NCBI GenBank assembly: GCA_002163975.1
Contig: CP019636.1
Span: 7,691,501 to 7,755,500 of the forward strand
Direction: 5' to 3'
Length of the DNA stretch: 64,000 nucleotides
Source: Nostocales cyanobacterium HT-58-2
Lineage (GTDB): Bacteria > Cyanobacteriota > Cyanobacteriia > Cyanobacteriales > Nostocaceae
The stretch's first letter is position 1; every line of letters starts with the position of its first letter. The translations under genes and the position numbers were made by a program. Under the pieces are notes generated by a model that was not told the DNA's origin, ran no database searches, and saw only the letters and a list, made by a program, of their open reading frames with translations. Shown in pieces: positions 7,642 to 15,647 of the stretch.

Positions 7642-8925
7642 TTATTTGTTACTAATGGGAGAAACTTCAACTTCTTGCAATGAATCAAGGCGGCGAATTT
7701 CTGGGAACAAATATGTAATAATTAGCACAACAATAATTGTGCCAATACCGCCAGAAACTACGGCGAAAACAGGTCCAAAGAAGGCTGCAACAAAGCCTGA
7801 TTCAAAACCGCCTAACTCGTTAGATATGCTAATAAATACACCGTTGACTGCAGAAACTCGACCACGTAGGTAATCAGGAGTACGTACCTGTACCAAAGTA
7901 TGACGTACCACAACACTAATGTTGTCCAATGCTCCACTTAATGCCAACATCAGTAATGACAGCCAAAACGATCGCGATAATCCAAAGACAATCGTCACAA
8001 TGCCAAACCCTGCCACTGACCATAACAGTGCTTTACCTGCTTTTTTCATTGGTGGCAGGTAAGCCTGAGTAATTGCCATTGCAAATGCCCCAATTGCAGG
8101 TGCAGCACGCAACCATCCCAACCCAGAGGGACCAACTTGTAAGATGTCCCTCGCGTAAATTGGGAGTAAGGCGACAGCGCCACCGAACAACACAGCAAAC
8201 AAATCTAAGGTAATAGCAGCAAAAATCTCTTTTTTGTGCCAGACAAAATCTATCCCAGCTACCAAACTTTTGAGTGTGGGAGATTCTATTGCACCTACTG
8301 ATTTGACTGGAGAAAGCTTGGCAATTAAGCCAAAGCAAATGAGGATAAGAACGGCATCTATTATGTAAACAGATGTGGCACGTCCTTGTAGTCCAATCAT
8401 CAAGCCTCCCAATGCTGGACCAAGTACCGCAGCAAGTTGGAATGCACTACTATTCCAAGTGGCGGCGTTGCTAAAAACTTCTAAAGGAATAAGTTGGGGT
8501 AAGAGTGCGTCGGCAGATGGCGTATTGAATGCTTTAGCAACACCGCCTAAGAGAAGGCAAGCATAGATAAGAAAAATTGAGCCTTGAGCGTATGATAAAA
8601 CTGCTAACCCAAGGGAACATAATGCCAGCATCAAGTTGGTGAGCAGAACTGTGCGTTTACGATCCCAACGGTCTGCAATATGACCAGCGGGCAAAGTTAA
8701 TAGGATAACAGGAATGACCTGCACCAAACCAACTCCACCCAGTACTAATGCTGAGCCTGTACGTTCGTAAAGTTCCCAACCAATAGCTACACTTTGCATC
8801 TGGGAACCAAAAAGTAAGAGATTTCGACCAACAGCAAACAACCGATAGTCACGGAAGCGCCATGCTGCATAGGGATCATGCAATTGATCGGCTGACTTAA
8901 TAGCCCGCTTTTTTATCCACCACAT
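7642..8925 (-). CDS. Major facilitator superfamily transporter (EntS-like, MFS_3)
   Basis: 427 residues with about 12 hydrophobic segments. The loop 2-3 motif reads GHIADRWDRKRTVLLTN, typical of MFS proteins, and the FRDYRLFAVGRNLLLFGSQMQSVAIGWELY opening is characteristic of the MFS_3 exporter group that includes enterobactin exporter EntS. It is likely an efflux carrier for a metabolite or by-product; the substrate is unknown. The start overlaps the end of the upstream dehydrogenase gene by 29 bp and has an AAGGA ribosome binding site, implying translational coupling. Confidence 0.85.
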   Translation of the reverse strand: MWWIKKRAIKSADQLHDPYAAWRFRDYRLFAVGRNLLLFGSQMQSVAIGWELYERTGSALVLGGVGLVQVIPVILLTLPAGHIADRWDRKRTVLLTNLMLALCSLGLAVLSYAQGSIFLIYACLLLGGVAKAFNTPSADALLPQLIPLEVFSNAATWNSSAFQLAAVLGPALGGLMIGLQGRATSVYIIDAVLILICFGLIAKLSPVKSVGAIESPTLKSLVAGIDFVWHKKEIFAAITLDLFAVLFGGAVALLPIYARDILQVGPSGLGWLRAAPAIGAFAMAITQAYLPPMKKAGKALLWSVAGFGIVTIVFGLSRSFWLSLLMLALSGALDNISVVVRHTLVQVRTPDYLRGRVSAVNGVFISISNELGGFESGFVAAFFGPVFAVVSGGIGTIIVVLIITYLFPEIRRLDSLQEVEVSPISNK

Positions 8926-9844
8926 TCCTTAGAGGTCTCCCGTTGCGATAGCGTGATAAATTGTCGAGAAATAGAGCCAATGTACGTTCTTTAACTCTTG
9001 GAGAGTGACCTGTGCAGTGTGGTGTGACAAAGACATTGGGAAGCGACCACAAGGGACTTTCTGGTGATAGTGGTTCGCTAATAACGGTGTCTAATCCGGC
9101 ACCTGCAATCCAACCTTCTTTGAGTGCAGTTATGAGTGCAGGTTCATCAACGACTGCACCACGAGCAACATTCATTAAATAAGCATCTGAACGCATCGAA
9201 CGCAGTACTGTTTCATCTATCAGTCCTTTGGTTTCCCAAGTTAATGGTGTAGCAATAACAACATAATGTGCTTCGGATAATAGAGTGCGCCATTCATTTG
9301 CACCCACAACCTTATCAAAATTTGGCAAAGGTTCGGGGTGACGCCGACTCCCTAAAATTTTCATACCAAAGCCTTTGGCACGGGCAGCAATTTCTTGCCC
9401 AATACCACCAGCACCAATAATTAAAAGGGTCGCATCCCATAACTCTGTGATGGGAAAGCCTCTTTTCCATTGATGTTGGTCTTGTAAAGTATACAATTCA
9501 TGCAAATGCTTGGCATGAGCCAGCATGAATGCGATGACGAATTCAGCAATGGGAATGGCATGCACTCCTGCACCGTTAGTTAGGGTAATATCGCGTTCTA
9601 GGTAAGTTGGTGAGAGAATATGATTGACACCTGCATTGGGTGCGTGATGCCAACGGAGTGCAGGTGCTGCTTCCAGCACTCTATTCAAGGTGTTAGGTTT
9701 GAGCAAAAACCAACTGAAATAGACTTCAGCGTCTGTGGCATCCCCGTCTAAATTGCCATCACCATCTACACGCACAACAGCTACATCGGAAGGCAAATGC
9801 GGCTTGAGATCATCAGCAACTTCTACAGGTAGTATTAATTTCAT
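8897..9844 (-). CDS. D-isomer-specific 2-hydroxyacid dehydrogenase family protein
   Basis: 315 residues from the ATG at 9844 (MKLILPVEVADDL). The frame is open 50 codons further upstream, but that part runs through a dispersed repeat and does not look like protein. The NAD-binding motif is GAGGIGQEIAARAKGFG near residue 150. The catalytic set appears as NVARGAVVDE (Arg), the following Glu region and PHCTGHS (His). Family members reduce 2-oxoacids or oxidise D-2-hydroxyacids; the substrate is unknown. It may process the aldehyde or acid left after C-S cleavage (inference). The gene overlaps the MFS gene by 29 bp. Confidence 0.87.
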   Translation of the reverse strand: MKLILPVEVADDLKPHLPSDVAVVRVDGDGNLDGDATDAEVYFSWFLLKPNTLNRVLEAAPALRWHHAPNAGVNHILSPTYLERDITLTNGAGVHAIPIAEFVIAFMLAHAKHLHELYTLQDQHQWKRGFPITELWDATLLIIGAGGIGQEIAARAKGFGMKILGSRRHPEPLPNFDKVVGANEWRTLLSEAHYVVIATPLTWETKGLIDETVLRSMRSDAYLMNVARGAVVDEPALITALKEGWIAGAGLDTVISEPLSPESPLWSLPNVFVTPHCTGHSPRVKERTLALFLDNLSRYRNGRPLRNVVDKKAGY

Positions 9845-9924
9845 ATTAATTATGTTATGCGAAATATTTAGGTGCGAAATATTTAGATAAGAGAAAACCA
9901 TTAAGTAGCTCGACGTGAATAAAT

Positions 9925-10001
9925 GTAGGATGGGGCGCGCAAAGCGTAACCCATGCTGCTCAAATAATTGATGCGTTACGGCTACGCCTAACACATCCTA
10001 C
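9925..10001. repeat. Dispersed palindromic repeat (GTAGGATG...CATCCTAC)
   Basis: The terminal inverted repeat GTAGGATG (9925-9932) / CATCCTAC (9994-10001) encloses ATGCGTTACGGCTACG and GGGCGCGCAAAGCG segments. The same building blocks occur at 32455-32645 and 63556-63623, so this is a dispersed non-coding repeat of the REP/MITE kind. It sits in the gap before the dehydrogenase start. Confidence 0.75.
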
Positions 10002-10098
10002 GTTTAGTTATGTCTGCCTACTTAAAACCATTTAACCTTCATAAGGCACTATCACAGTGGTGGAACTGATAAGCTCATGAGTCAATCAGCTTTTCTCT

Positions 10099-10536
10099 TT
10101 ACGTTAATAGATATTGGTTAATAAAGAGATTCACTTCATGGGCACATAACCCAACATAAACTGTCTTTCCTGATTTTTTAAGAATGTTCAATCCTTGACC
10201 ATTATTGCGAGGGTCTGGATCAACTACGGATACATATATCTCATGTATACGAGAATCCTGAGCGATCGCTAAAGCACACGCAGGTGTGCGTCCATGAAAA
10301 GAACAAGGTTCCAGAGTGACATACATTTTTAAAAAGTTGAAAGCTTTCCCTTGAATCTGATAAAGTGCGTCAGCCTCAGCATGATGTTTCCCTGGTGCTC
10401 TAGTGTATCCTTCTGCCACTATTTCCTCAGTATCAGCGTCTACAATGACACAACCCACTGGTGGGTTAGGTAAACATTCCGGCAAAGCTTTTCTGCTTTG
10501 TCTCAAAGCAGCCAACATAAATCCTTCATCATGCAT
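10099..10536 (-). CDS. Stand-alone RibD-like deaminase-domain protein
   Basis: 145 residues from the ATG at 10536 (MHDEGFMLAALRQSRKAL); a TTG eight codons upstream would overlap the previous gene. The zinc-binding deaminase signature is complete: HAEADAL (catalytic His and Glu) and EPCSFHGRTPAC (two Cys). The PNPPVGCVIVD segment matches the pyrimidine deaminase half of RibD in riboflavin synthesis, but the C-terminal reductase domain is absent. The ATG lies just past the stop of the upstream binding-protein gene, so it is co-transcribed. A role in supplying flavin to the flavin monooxygenases is attractive but only inferred; another heterocycle deaminase is equally possible. Confidence 0.8.
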   Translation of the reverse strand: MHDEGFMLAALRQSRKALPECLPNPPVGCVIVDADTEEIVAEGYTRAPGKHHAEADALYQIQGKAFNFLKMYVTLEPCSFHGRTPACALAIAQDSRIHEIYVSVVDPDPRNNGQGLNILKKSGKTVYVGLCAHEVNLFINQYLLT

Positions 10537-10538
10537 CT

Positions 10539-11678
10539 CTAGTTTTGAGGCGCGATCCAATCAGTTAGTTTAAAATCTGCTTTGGCTAACTTTTGTGAAA
10601 CTAAAAATTTCTTGGTTCTTTCCAAAAGTTGCTGTCCTTTCGTGGGAAGTGGTTCTTCAGGAAATTGCTCTAAAGGATAGGAAGCTTTGACAACATCAAG
10701 CGGGTATCCAGAGACTTGAGCGTGAAATTTATAATACTCTTGTGAATTAGCTTTAATATCTTTGACTGCTTGCTGTTTTATTTTATTCCACTTTTGAGGA
10801 AAATCTGGATGTTTGGAGAGGAAAGCTTCTGTTGCAACAGTGACACTCGTTCCTGGTAGGTCAGGATGCTTGGTAGCTTCATCAATCACTGGATATCCTT
10901 TTGATTTTAGAAGCGGACCTGTACCACTGGGCGCTGCGATCGCTGCTACATTACCACGTTCTAGAGCTGCTTGAGCATCAGGAGGTAGTAAGTGAACAAC
11001 AGTGACTTGTTGACTCAAATTAGTCTTTTGCAGTAGCCCAATTAAGTAGCGGTGCATATACGAACCCTTTGATGTAGCTACTTTTTGCCCTTTGAGGTCT
11101 ACTACTGAACGGGGTCCATTTTTCTTAGCTACTAACCAGGCATTCGTCCCTACTTGCTCTTGATTTATCAACCTAGTTGGAATGCCAGTAGCTCGAGCGA
11201 CAATTGCTGGTGTATCACCATAAATACCAACATCAATCGCTCCAGCAACAAGAGCTTCGTTCAAATTTGGTCCATTAGGAAAACTCAGTAATTGCACATC
11301 TTGGATGCCCAATTTTTGCAATTCTGGCTTGAGTTTTCCTTTATGAAGTACCCAGCCTGTAGGGCCAGTTGGGGCTTTACCGCTACTAGCACTGATGTAA
11401 CCAAGACGCAAGATGGAAGGATTGGATGCGACTTGAGTATTAGTGTTTTGTACTCGTTGAGATAGGTTCTGAGTGGATTGTTGAGATAAGGTTGGACTAG
11501 AACTGCAAGCAGTATTTAGTAGAAGTGGGACAAGTGTGACTAGAGTGGATAATCTCGAACAAAGAGGTGGATAAAGAAAATTCGTATAAGTCGAAAGAAA
11601 ACCTTGCCCCCCCTTCCTTCCTGGGGAAGAGGGTTGGGGTCTTTGGTTTGCAATCAAAACTCTATTTTTTCCTGTCAT
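10539..11678 (-). CDS. Sulfonate-type ABC transporter substrate-binding lipoprotein (SsuA-like)
   Basis: 379 residues. A lipobox (LLLNTAC) follows an unusually long N-terminus whose first 30 residues (QRPQPSSPGRKGG) are encoded by a low-complexity CCCAACCC/CCTTCC repeat, so the true start is uncertain. The mature part has the type-2 periplasmic-binding pattern of SsuA proteins: ILRLGYISAS near the start, PNGPNLNEALVAGAIDVGIYGDTPAIVARA, VVDLKGQKVATSKGSYMHRYLIGLL and LLPPDAQAALERG. It is more diverged than the four plus-strand paralogues. It lies 6 bp after the ferredoxin gene in the flavoprotein operon. It probably delivers its ligand to the SsuB/SsuC pair of the right arm, since no other permease is present. 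Confidence 0.85.
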   Translation of the reverse strand: MTGKNRVLIANQRPQPSSPGRKGGQGFLSTYTNFLYPPLCSRLSTLVTLVPLLLNTACSSSPTLSQQSTQNLSQRVQNTNTQVASNPSILRLGYISASSGKAPTGPTGWVLHKGKLKPELQKLGIQDVQLLSFPNGPNLNEALVAGAIDVGIYGDTPAIVARATGIPTRLINQEQVGTNAWLVAKKNGPRSVVDLKGQKVATSKGSYMHRYLIGLLQKTNLSQQVTVVHLLPPDAQAALERGNVAAIAAPSGTGPLLKSKGYPVIDEATKHPDLPGTSVTVATEAFLSKHPDFPQKWNKIKQQAVKDIKANSQEYYKFHAQVSGYPLDVVKASYPLEQFPEEPLPTKGQQLLERTKKFLVSQKLAKADFKLTDWIAPQN

Positions 11679-11684
11679 CTTTAA

Positions 11685-12014
11685 CTATTTCATCTGCTTG
11701 AGCAACTGATAAGTAGAATCTTCTTTGGCTCCGTTTTCGCGTCCGCGACCCCAGCCGATGTTTTGACGATAGCTACCCAGAAGTCCAGTTTCAACAAGCG
11801 TTTTTTCGTCCACTGACTCCAGTGGTTCGACTTGGGGTGCTACGTAAAGGGCATCTACAGGACAATACAGTTCACACATGAAACAGGTTTGACAGTCATT
11901 TTGTCTTGCAATGCTTGGCGGTGCATCTGGCACTTTGTCAAAGATATTTGTAGGACAAACATTTACGCAGACATTACACTGAATGCATCGGGATTCACTG
12001 ACTAACTCAATCAC
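11685..12014 (-). CDS. Two [4Fe-4S] cluster ferredoxin-like protein
   Basis: 109 residues with two complete cluster motifs: CIQCNVCVNVCP at residues 10-21 and CQTCFMCELYCP at about 41-52, both C-x2-C-x2-C-x3-C-P. A C-terminal tail of about 50 residues without cysteines follows. The start codon overlaps the stop of the upstream flavoprotein gene by 4 bp, so the two are surely made together and probably form an electron-transfer complex, like the AprA/AprB pair of APS reductase. The tail lacks an obvious AprB-like partner-binding signature, so the resemblance is one of layout rather than proven orthology. Confidence 0.88.
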   Translation of the reverse strand: MIELVSESRCIQCNVCVNVCPTNIFDKVPDAPPSIARQNDCQTCFMCELYCPVDALYVAPQVEPLESVDEKTLVETGLLGSYRQNIGWGRGRENGAKEDSTYQLLKQMK

Positions 12015-13657
12015 GCTGTCGCTCCAACTTCGACCTTTGGTTCTTGAACTGTAGTGTTGAGAGGTTGAGCTTGTACCCAGACTTTATCCAAACCTCCGCT
12101 AATCAAATAATGTTGCTGCTCAGCATCTTGTTGTGGATAATCTAGATGTCTGTGCATTCCACGAGTTTCTCTGCGTTCTAAGGCACTGCTGTACATCCAC
12201 CGTGCTGTGGCTACCATTGCTGCAGCTTCTCGGGCTTGAACGATGTTATTATCATCAACCGCAAGACTAGTGCGGACTTCTTTCCACAAGTCGTTTAACT
12301 TGTGCAAAGATTCTGTTAAACCTTGTTCACTGCGAAAATAGTTGCGATCATATGGGAAGACTTCAGCTTGAGTTGCTTGAATAACTTGTTCTGCCTTGAG
12401 GGTGTGGCTTCTTGCAGAGTTGAGGAATGCAGCTTCGCCTACTGGTTCTATGTCACGTTGAGTTGCTTGGTCTCCTAATTGACGGGTATAAGAAGCAGCA
12501 GACTGTCCAGCCCAGTAACCTGAAGAGATCGCCCACGCAGCATTGTGGCTGCCCCCACCTGTAAATCCGCCGCAGATGAGTTCTCGCGTTGCCGCATCTC
12601 CAGCTGCATACAGCCCAGGGACAGATGTCGCACAAGTAGAATCCAGAATTTTAATTCCGCCTGTACCACGTACAGTTCCTTCAAGAATCAGTGTGACGGG
12701 GAAGCGTTGAGTGAAGGGGTCTATACCAGCACGGTCAAAGGGTAAGAAGAAGTTGGGCTGTGCTTTTCGCATATTTGCCTGCATTTCTTCTGTGGCTTTG
12801 TCCAAAATGGCGTAAACTGGTTGAGTCAATAATGTCTTGGCAATAACAGAACGTCCCCGTTGCGAACCTGCACCTGGAATTGGCGTGCCGTCTTCGTAGA
12901 GGAATGTTGCCCAGTTGTAGAATAGGGTTTTGGTAACGGAAGAAAAGGCAGGTGCAATGCCGTAGGCGTTGGAAAACTCCATACCAGACATTTGGGCACC
13001 TGCTTCTACTGCCATCAAGTAACCATCCCCGGTTAAGACATTGCATCCCAGTGCTTTGCTTAAGAAAGCACAGCCGCCAGTAGCAATGATGACAGCCCCT
13101 GAGCGCACAGCCCATTTTTTCCCACTTTGACGGTTAACTCCTGTTGCACCTGCAACTGCACCTTGAGAGTCTACTAGGAGTTGCAAAGCTGGACTGTGGT
13201 CTAAAATTGTCACGCCTGCCCGTTTGACTTGCTTGCGCATCAGGCGCATATATTCTGGACCCTGTAAAGAGCGGCGATAAGGTTTACCTTGATCATCAGT
13301 AGGAAAGGGATAACCCCACTCCCCTAACAAGTTGACGTTGGCAAAAGTTTGATCCAGTACCCGCTGCATCCATTCACGGTTTGATAAAAAGCCTCCCAGT
13401 GCCTCGCGAGAAGCCATTGCTGCTTCCCGTGCTTCGGGATCAGGTGGCACATACCAAACACCATTACCAGATGCTGCTGCGCATCCACTTGTACCACAGT
13501 ACCCTTTATCTACGAGGACAACTCTTGCGCCCGAGGATGCTGCACTCCAAGCAGCCCAAGTGCCAGCAGGACCGCCCCCCATGACTAGAACATCTGCCTG
13601 TAAACTTGGGTCAAAATTTGTTGTAGATGAATCACCCGACCAGAAGTTTCTACTCAT
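12011..13657 (-). CDS. FAD-dependent oxidoreductase, fumarate reductase/AprA-like flavoprotein
   Basis: 548 residues from ATG 13657 (MSRNFWSGDSSTTNFD); a longer frame upstream adds 14 unlikely residues. The N-terminal FAD-binding motif is VMGGGPAGTWAAWSAASSGARVVLVDKG, followed by the GTSGCAAASGNGVWY flavin contact. Late motifs GLYAAGDAATRELICGGFTGGGSHNAAWAISSG match the succinate dehydrogenase/fumarate reductase flavoprotein family, to which adenylylsulfate reductase AprA belongs. The coupled two-cluster ferredoxin supports an Apr-like redox unit. The reaction is unknown: reduction or oxidation of a sulfur intermediate fits the neighbourhood, but catalytic residues for APS cannot be confirmed by eye. 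A TACGG-N16 palindrome lies 172 bp upstream. Confidence 0.82.
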   Translation of the reverse strand: MSRNFWSGDSSTTNFDPSLQADVLVMGGGPAGTWAAWSAASSGARVVLVDKGYCGTSGCAAASGNGVWYVPPDPEAREAAMASREALGGFLSNREWMQRVLDQTFANVNLLGEWGYPFPTDDQGKPYRRSLQGPEYMRLMRKQVKRAGVTILDHSPALQLLVDSQGAVAGATGVNRQSGKKWAVRSGAVIIATGGCAFLSKALGCNVLTGDGYLMAVEAGAQMSGMEFSNAYGIAPAFSSVTKTLFYNWATFLYEDGTPIPGAGSQRGRSVIAKTLLTQPVYAILDKATEEMQANMRKAQPNFFLPFDRAGIDPFTQRFPVTLILEGTVRGTGGIKILDSTCATSVPGLYAAGDAATRELICGGFTGGGSHNAAWAISSGYWAGQSAASYTRQLGDQATQRDIEPVGEAAFLNSARSHTLKAEQVIQATQAEVFPYDRNYFRSEQGLTESLHKLNDLWKEVRTSLAVDDNNIVQAREAAAMVATARWMYSSALERRETRGMHRHLDYPQQDAEQQHYLISGGLDKVWVQAQPLNTTVQEPKVEVGATA

Positions 13658-14144
13658 CGAAATTCTTCGCTCCGCTATCCTAGTTGGCGTACAACACAAA
13701 AACTATGACGCTTATACAGCTATGACACTGACTGCTAAATAGAACAAGAGGAATGAAGGCATTTCCTACCCGCTTCCTTCTATGATTTGTTAAGGAAAAT
13801 CATCGTAGCCTGATATTTTTTATTAAAGTACGGTTATTTGGTAAAGTTACCGTATTTATTCTATAAGACAGAGTTTTGCACAGTTTCTCTAGAAAAGCAA
13901 GGACAATTTTAATAAAAGTTAAAAATAAGAATTGACTGGATTTCAGATGGCAGTATATGTATCTATTTTAGCTTCCAAAGATTGGGAGCCCTTTGAATTC
14001 GTTAACGATATTAGTCCAGAACAGGGTGAGTTCACATAGCGTAACACACCCGACGCCACTCCAGTTTGAATTTTGACCTTTGTGTCTCCTATGGAGAATT
14101 TGTACGCTGTGCCTTGCTTCCCCATGGAGAATATTTTCAATTGT
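13658..14144. other. Intergenic region between flavoprotein operon and aldo/keto reductase
   Basis: 487 bases. They hold the operator at 13829-13854 and an AT-rich stretch. Two short competing frames occur near 13943-14182 (a 79-codon minus frame and a 30-codon plus frame, MAVYVSILASKDWEP). Neither is convincing, because the minus frame runs into the end of the aldo/keto reductase gene and has no ribosome binding site. No RNA gene is evident. Confidence 0.5.
13829..13854 (-). promoter_or_regulatory. Candidate operator, TACGG-N16-CCGTA (site C)
   Basis: A perfect pair of arms, TACGG and CCGTA, with exactly 16 bases between them. Read in gene sense (minus strand) it continues TACGGTAAC then TTTACCAAAT, and matches the site at 21943-21968 at 22 of 26 positions. 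It lies 172 bp upstream of the first gene of the flavoprotein operon, which may run ten genes to 4479. Confidence 0.7.
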
Positions 14145-15185
14145 TTACGGTGCTGGATTAGGGTAACGAGTGTGAACAGCATCTAACTCTGCCAAAATGT
14201 CTTTGTCAAGAACAACATTCACACTATCTATGTTTTCTTTGAGTTGCTCAATACTTGTAGCACCGATAATTGTGCTCGTGACAAACCAACGACTCCTGAC
14301 AAAAGCTATAGCTAGTTGCGCAGGTTTGAGATTATATTTACGAGCAATTTCTACATAAGCAGCTACTGCTTCATTCACATTTGGTTTAAGATAGCGTTGT
14401 CCAAAATTCTGAAACAGTGTCAAACGTGTGTTCTCTGGTTTTGGTTTATTAAAGTACTTGCCTGATAACAAACCAAATCCTAAAGGACTATAAGCTAGCA
14501 AGCCAATCTTTTCATAGTAGCAAGCTTCTGCTAAATATCTATCAAATTCGCGGTTGAGCAGATTGTAAGCATTTTGAATTGATGCAACTTTGGGTAATCC
14601 TAGCTGTTTAGCAATGTGACTAAACTCAGAAACTCCCCAAGGAGTTTCATTGCTCAAACCCAGAAAGCGAATCTTACCAGCCTTAATCAAATCAGCAAAA
14701 GCTGTTAGCTGTTCAGCAATAGGAACAGTTTCACGCTCAAACTTAGGATTATATTCTGTCTGTCCAAAAAGGGGAACGTAACGGTCTGGCCAGTGGATTT
14801 GATAGAGGTCAATGTAGTCTGTTTGCAAACGTTTTAAGCTATCATCTACTGCTTGCTTGATATTATTGAGTTCAATGTTTAAGGCTCCTTGACGCACCCA
14901 TTTAACAGCACGACCAGGTCCTGCAATTTTAGTCGCGATGATCAATTGATCTCGCTGCTGCTTCTTCAGCCATTCTCCAATGTAAGTCTCTGTTCTTCCT
15001 TGAGTTTCGGCACGTGGAGGAACCGGATACATTTCCGCTGTATCAATAAAGTTTATTCCTTGTGCAACAGCATAATCTAGCTGTTGATAAGCATCTTCAA
15101 GGGTATTTTGCTGACCAAAAGTCATAGTACCCAGGCAAATCTCCGAAACCTTAAGGTCGCTTTCTCCAAGTTGGTTGTACTTCAT
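14145..15185 (-). CDS. Aldo/keto reductase (Tas-like)
   Basis: 346 residues, an (alpha/beta)8 aldo/keto reductase. The N-terminal LGESDLKVSEICLGTMTFG, the catalytic-tyrosine region INFIDTAEMYPVPPRAETQGRTE, QIHWPDRYVP (His) and STIIGATSIEQLKENI (cofactor-binding end) are in the expected order. The insert around residues 45-60 is typical of Tas-like proteins, which use NADPH to reduce aldehydes. The gene lies downstream of nothing obvious on its strand: a transposase relic and the porin gene are beyond its start. A role in reducing aldehydes released by alkanesulfonate monooxygenases is plausible but not shown. Confidence 0.87.
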   Translation of the reverse strand: MKYNQLGESDLKVSEICLGTMTFGQQNTLEDAYQQLDYAVAQGINFIDTAEMYPVPPRAETQGRTETYIGEWLKKQQRDQLIIATKIAGPGRAVKWVRQGALNIELNNIKQAVDDSLKRLQTDYIDLYQIHWPDRYVPLFGQTEYNPKFERETVPIAEQLTAFADLIKAGKIRFLGLSNETPWGVSEFSHIAKQLGLPKVASIQNAYNLLNREFDRYLAEACYYEKIGLLAYSPLGFGLLSGKYFNKPKPENTRLTLFQNFGQRYLKPNVNEAVAAYVEIARKYNLKPAQLAIAFVRSRWFVTSTIIGATSIEQLKENIDSVNVVLDKDILAELDAVHTRYPNPAP

Positions 15186-15304
15186 ATTTTCCTAAAACAC
15201 TTTTCATTTCATGAAGTATCTTTGGCTATCTTTGAGCAAAGAACTGTGATGAAATTTTCTCCACAACTGACATCTTTACAGCTTACAGCCGACTTGCATA
15301 TTTT

Positions 15305-15580
15305 TTGTGGTTACGAGTCGTGAAGCGTACTAGTAAGACTTGCTCTCACTGTGGACACGTTCTAGAAAGTCTAGATTTGTCGGTGAGAGAATGGCGTTGT
15401 CCATCCTGTCAGTCCGTGAATGGCAGAGATGAGAACGCAGCTAAGAACATTTGTGCAGTTGGGGCATCAACTGCTGGGTTAGGTCAGCAGTGCGGTGGAC
15501 GGGTTCCCCGGCATAAAGCAACTGCTGACCCGGAGGGCGATGTAAGATGGGCAACGCCTGCAATTGCTGTTTCAGCCTAG
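15305..15580 (+). pseudogene. tnpB: C-terminal relic of an IS200/IS605-family TnpB gene
   Basis: The frame encodes KRTSKTCSHCGHVLESLDL, then REWRCPSCQSVNGRDENAAKNI. This is the four-cysteine zinc ribbon and last RuvC-motif Asp that end TnpB (OrfB) proteins, plus about 40 tail residues. Nothing of the N-terminal and central TnpB regions is present upstream, so this is a remnant of about 90 codons. A strong hairpin typical of IS200/IS605 right ends follows. The flanking genes face away from it, so it marks an old insertion point between the aldo/keto reductase and porin genes. Confidence 0.85.
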
Positions 15581-15583
15581 AAT

Positions 15584-15604
15584 CCCCCGTTTAAAAAACG
15601 GGGG
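15584..15604 (+). repeat. Right-end hairpin of the IS200/IS605 relic
   Basis: CCCCCGTTT (15584-15592) pairs perfectly with AAACGGGGG (15596-15604) around AAA, directly after the tnpB relic stop. In this family such hairpins mark the element's right end and form part of the TnpB guide RNA scaffold. No matching left end was found nearby. Confidence 0.75.
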
Positions 15605-15647
15605 AGTATGTCAAAAGGCAGAACCCTTGTAACGCAATTCCTAAAGG

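Noticed and set aside
13943..14182. 79-codon minus-strand frame overlapping the aldo/keto reductase end
   Set aside because: It overlaps a well-supported gene, has no ribosome site, and a competing plus-strand frame in the same place looks equally plausible.
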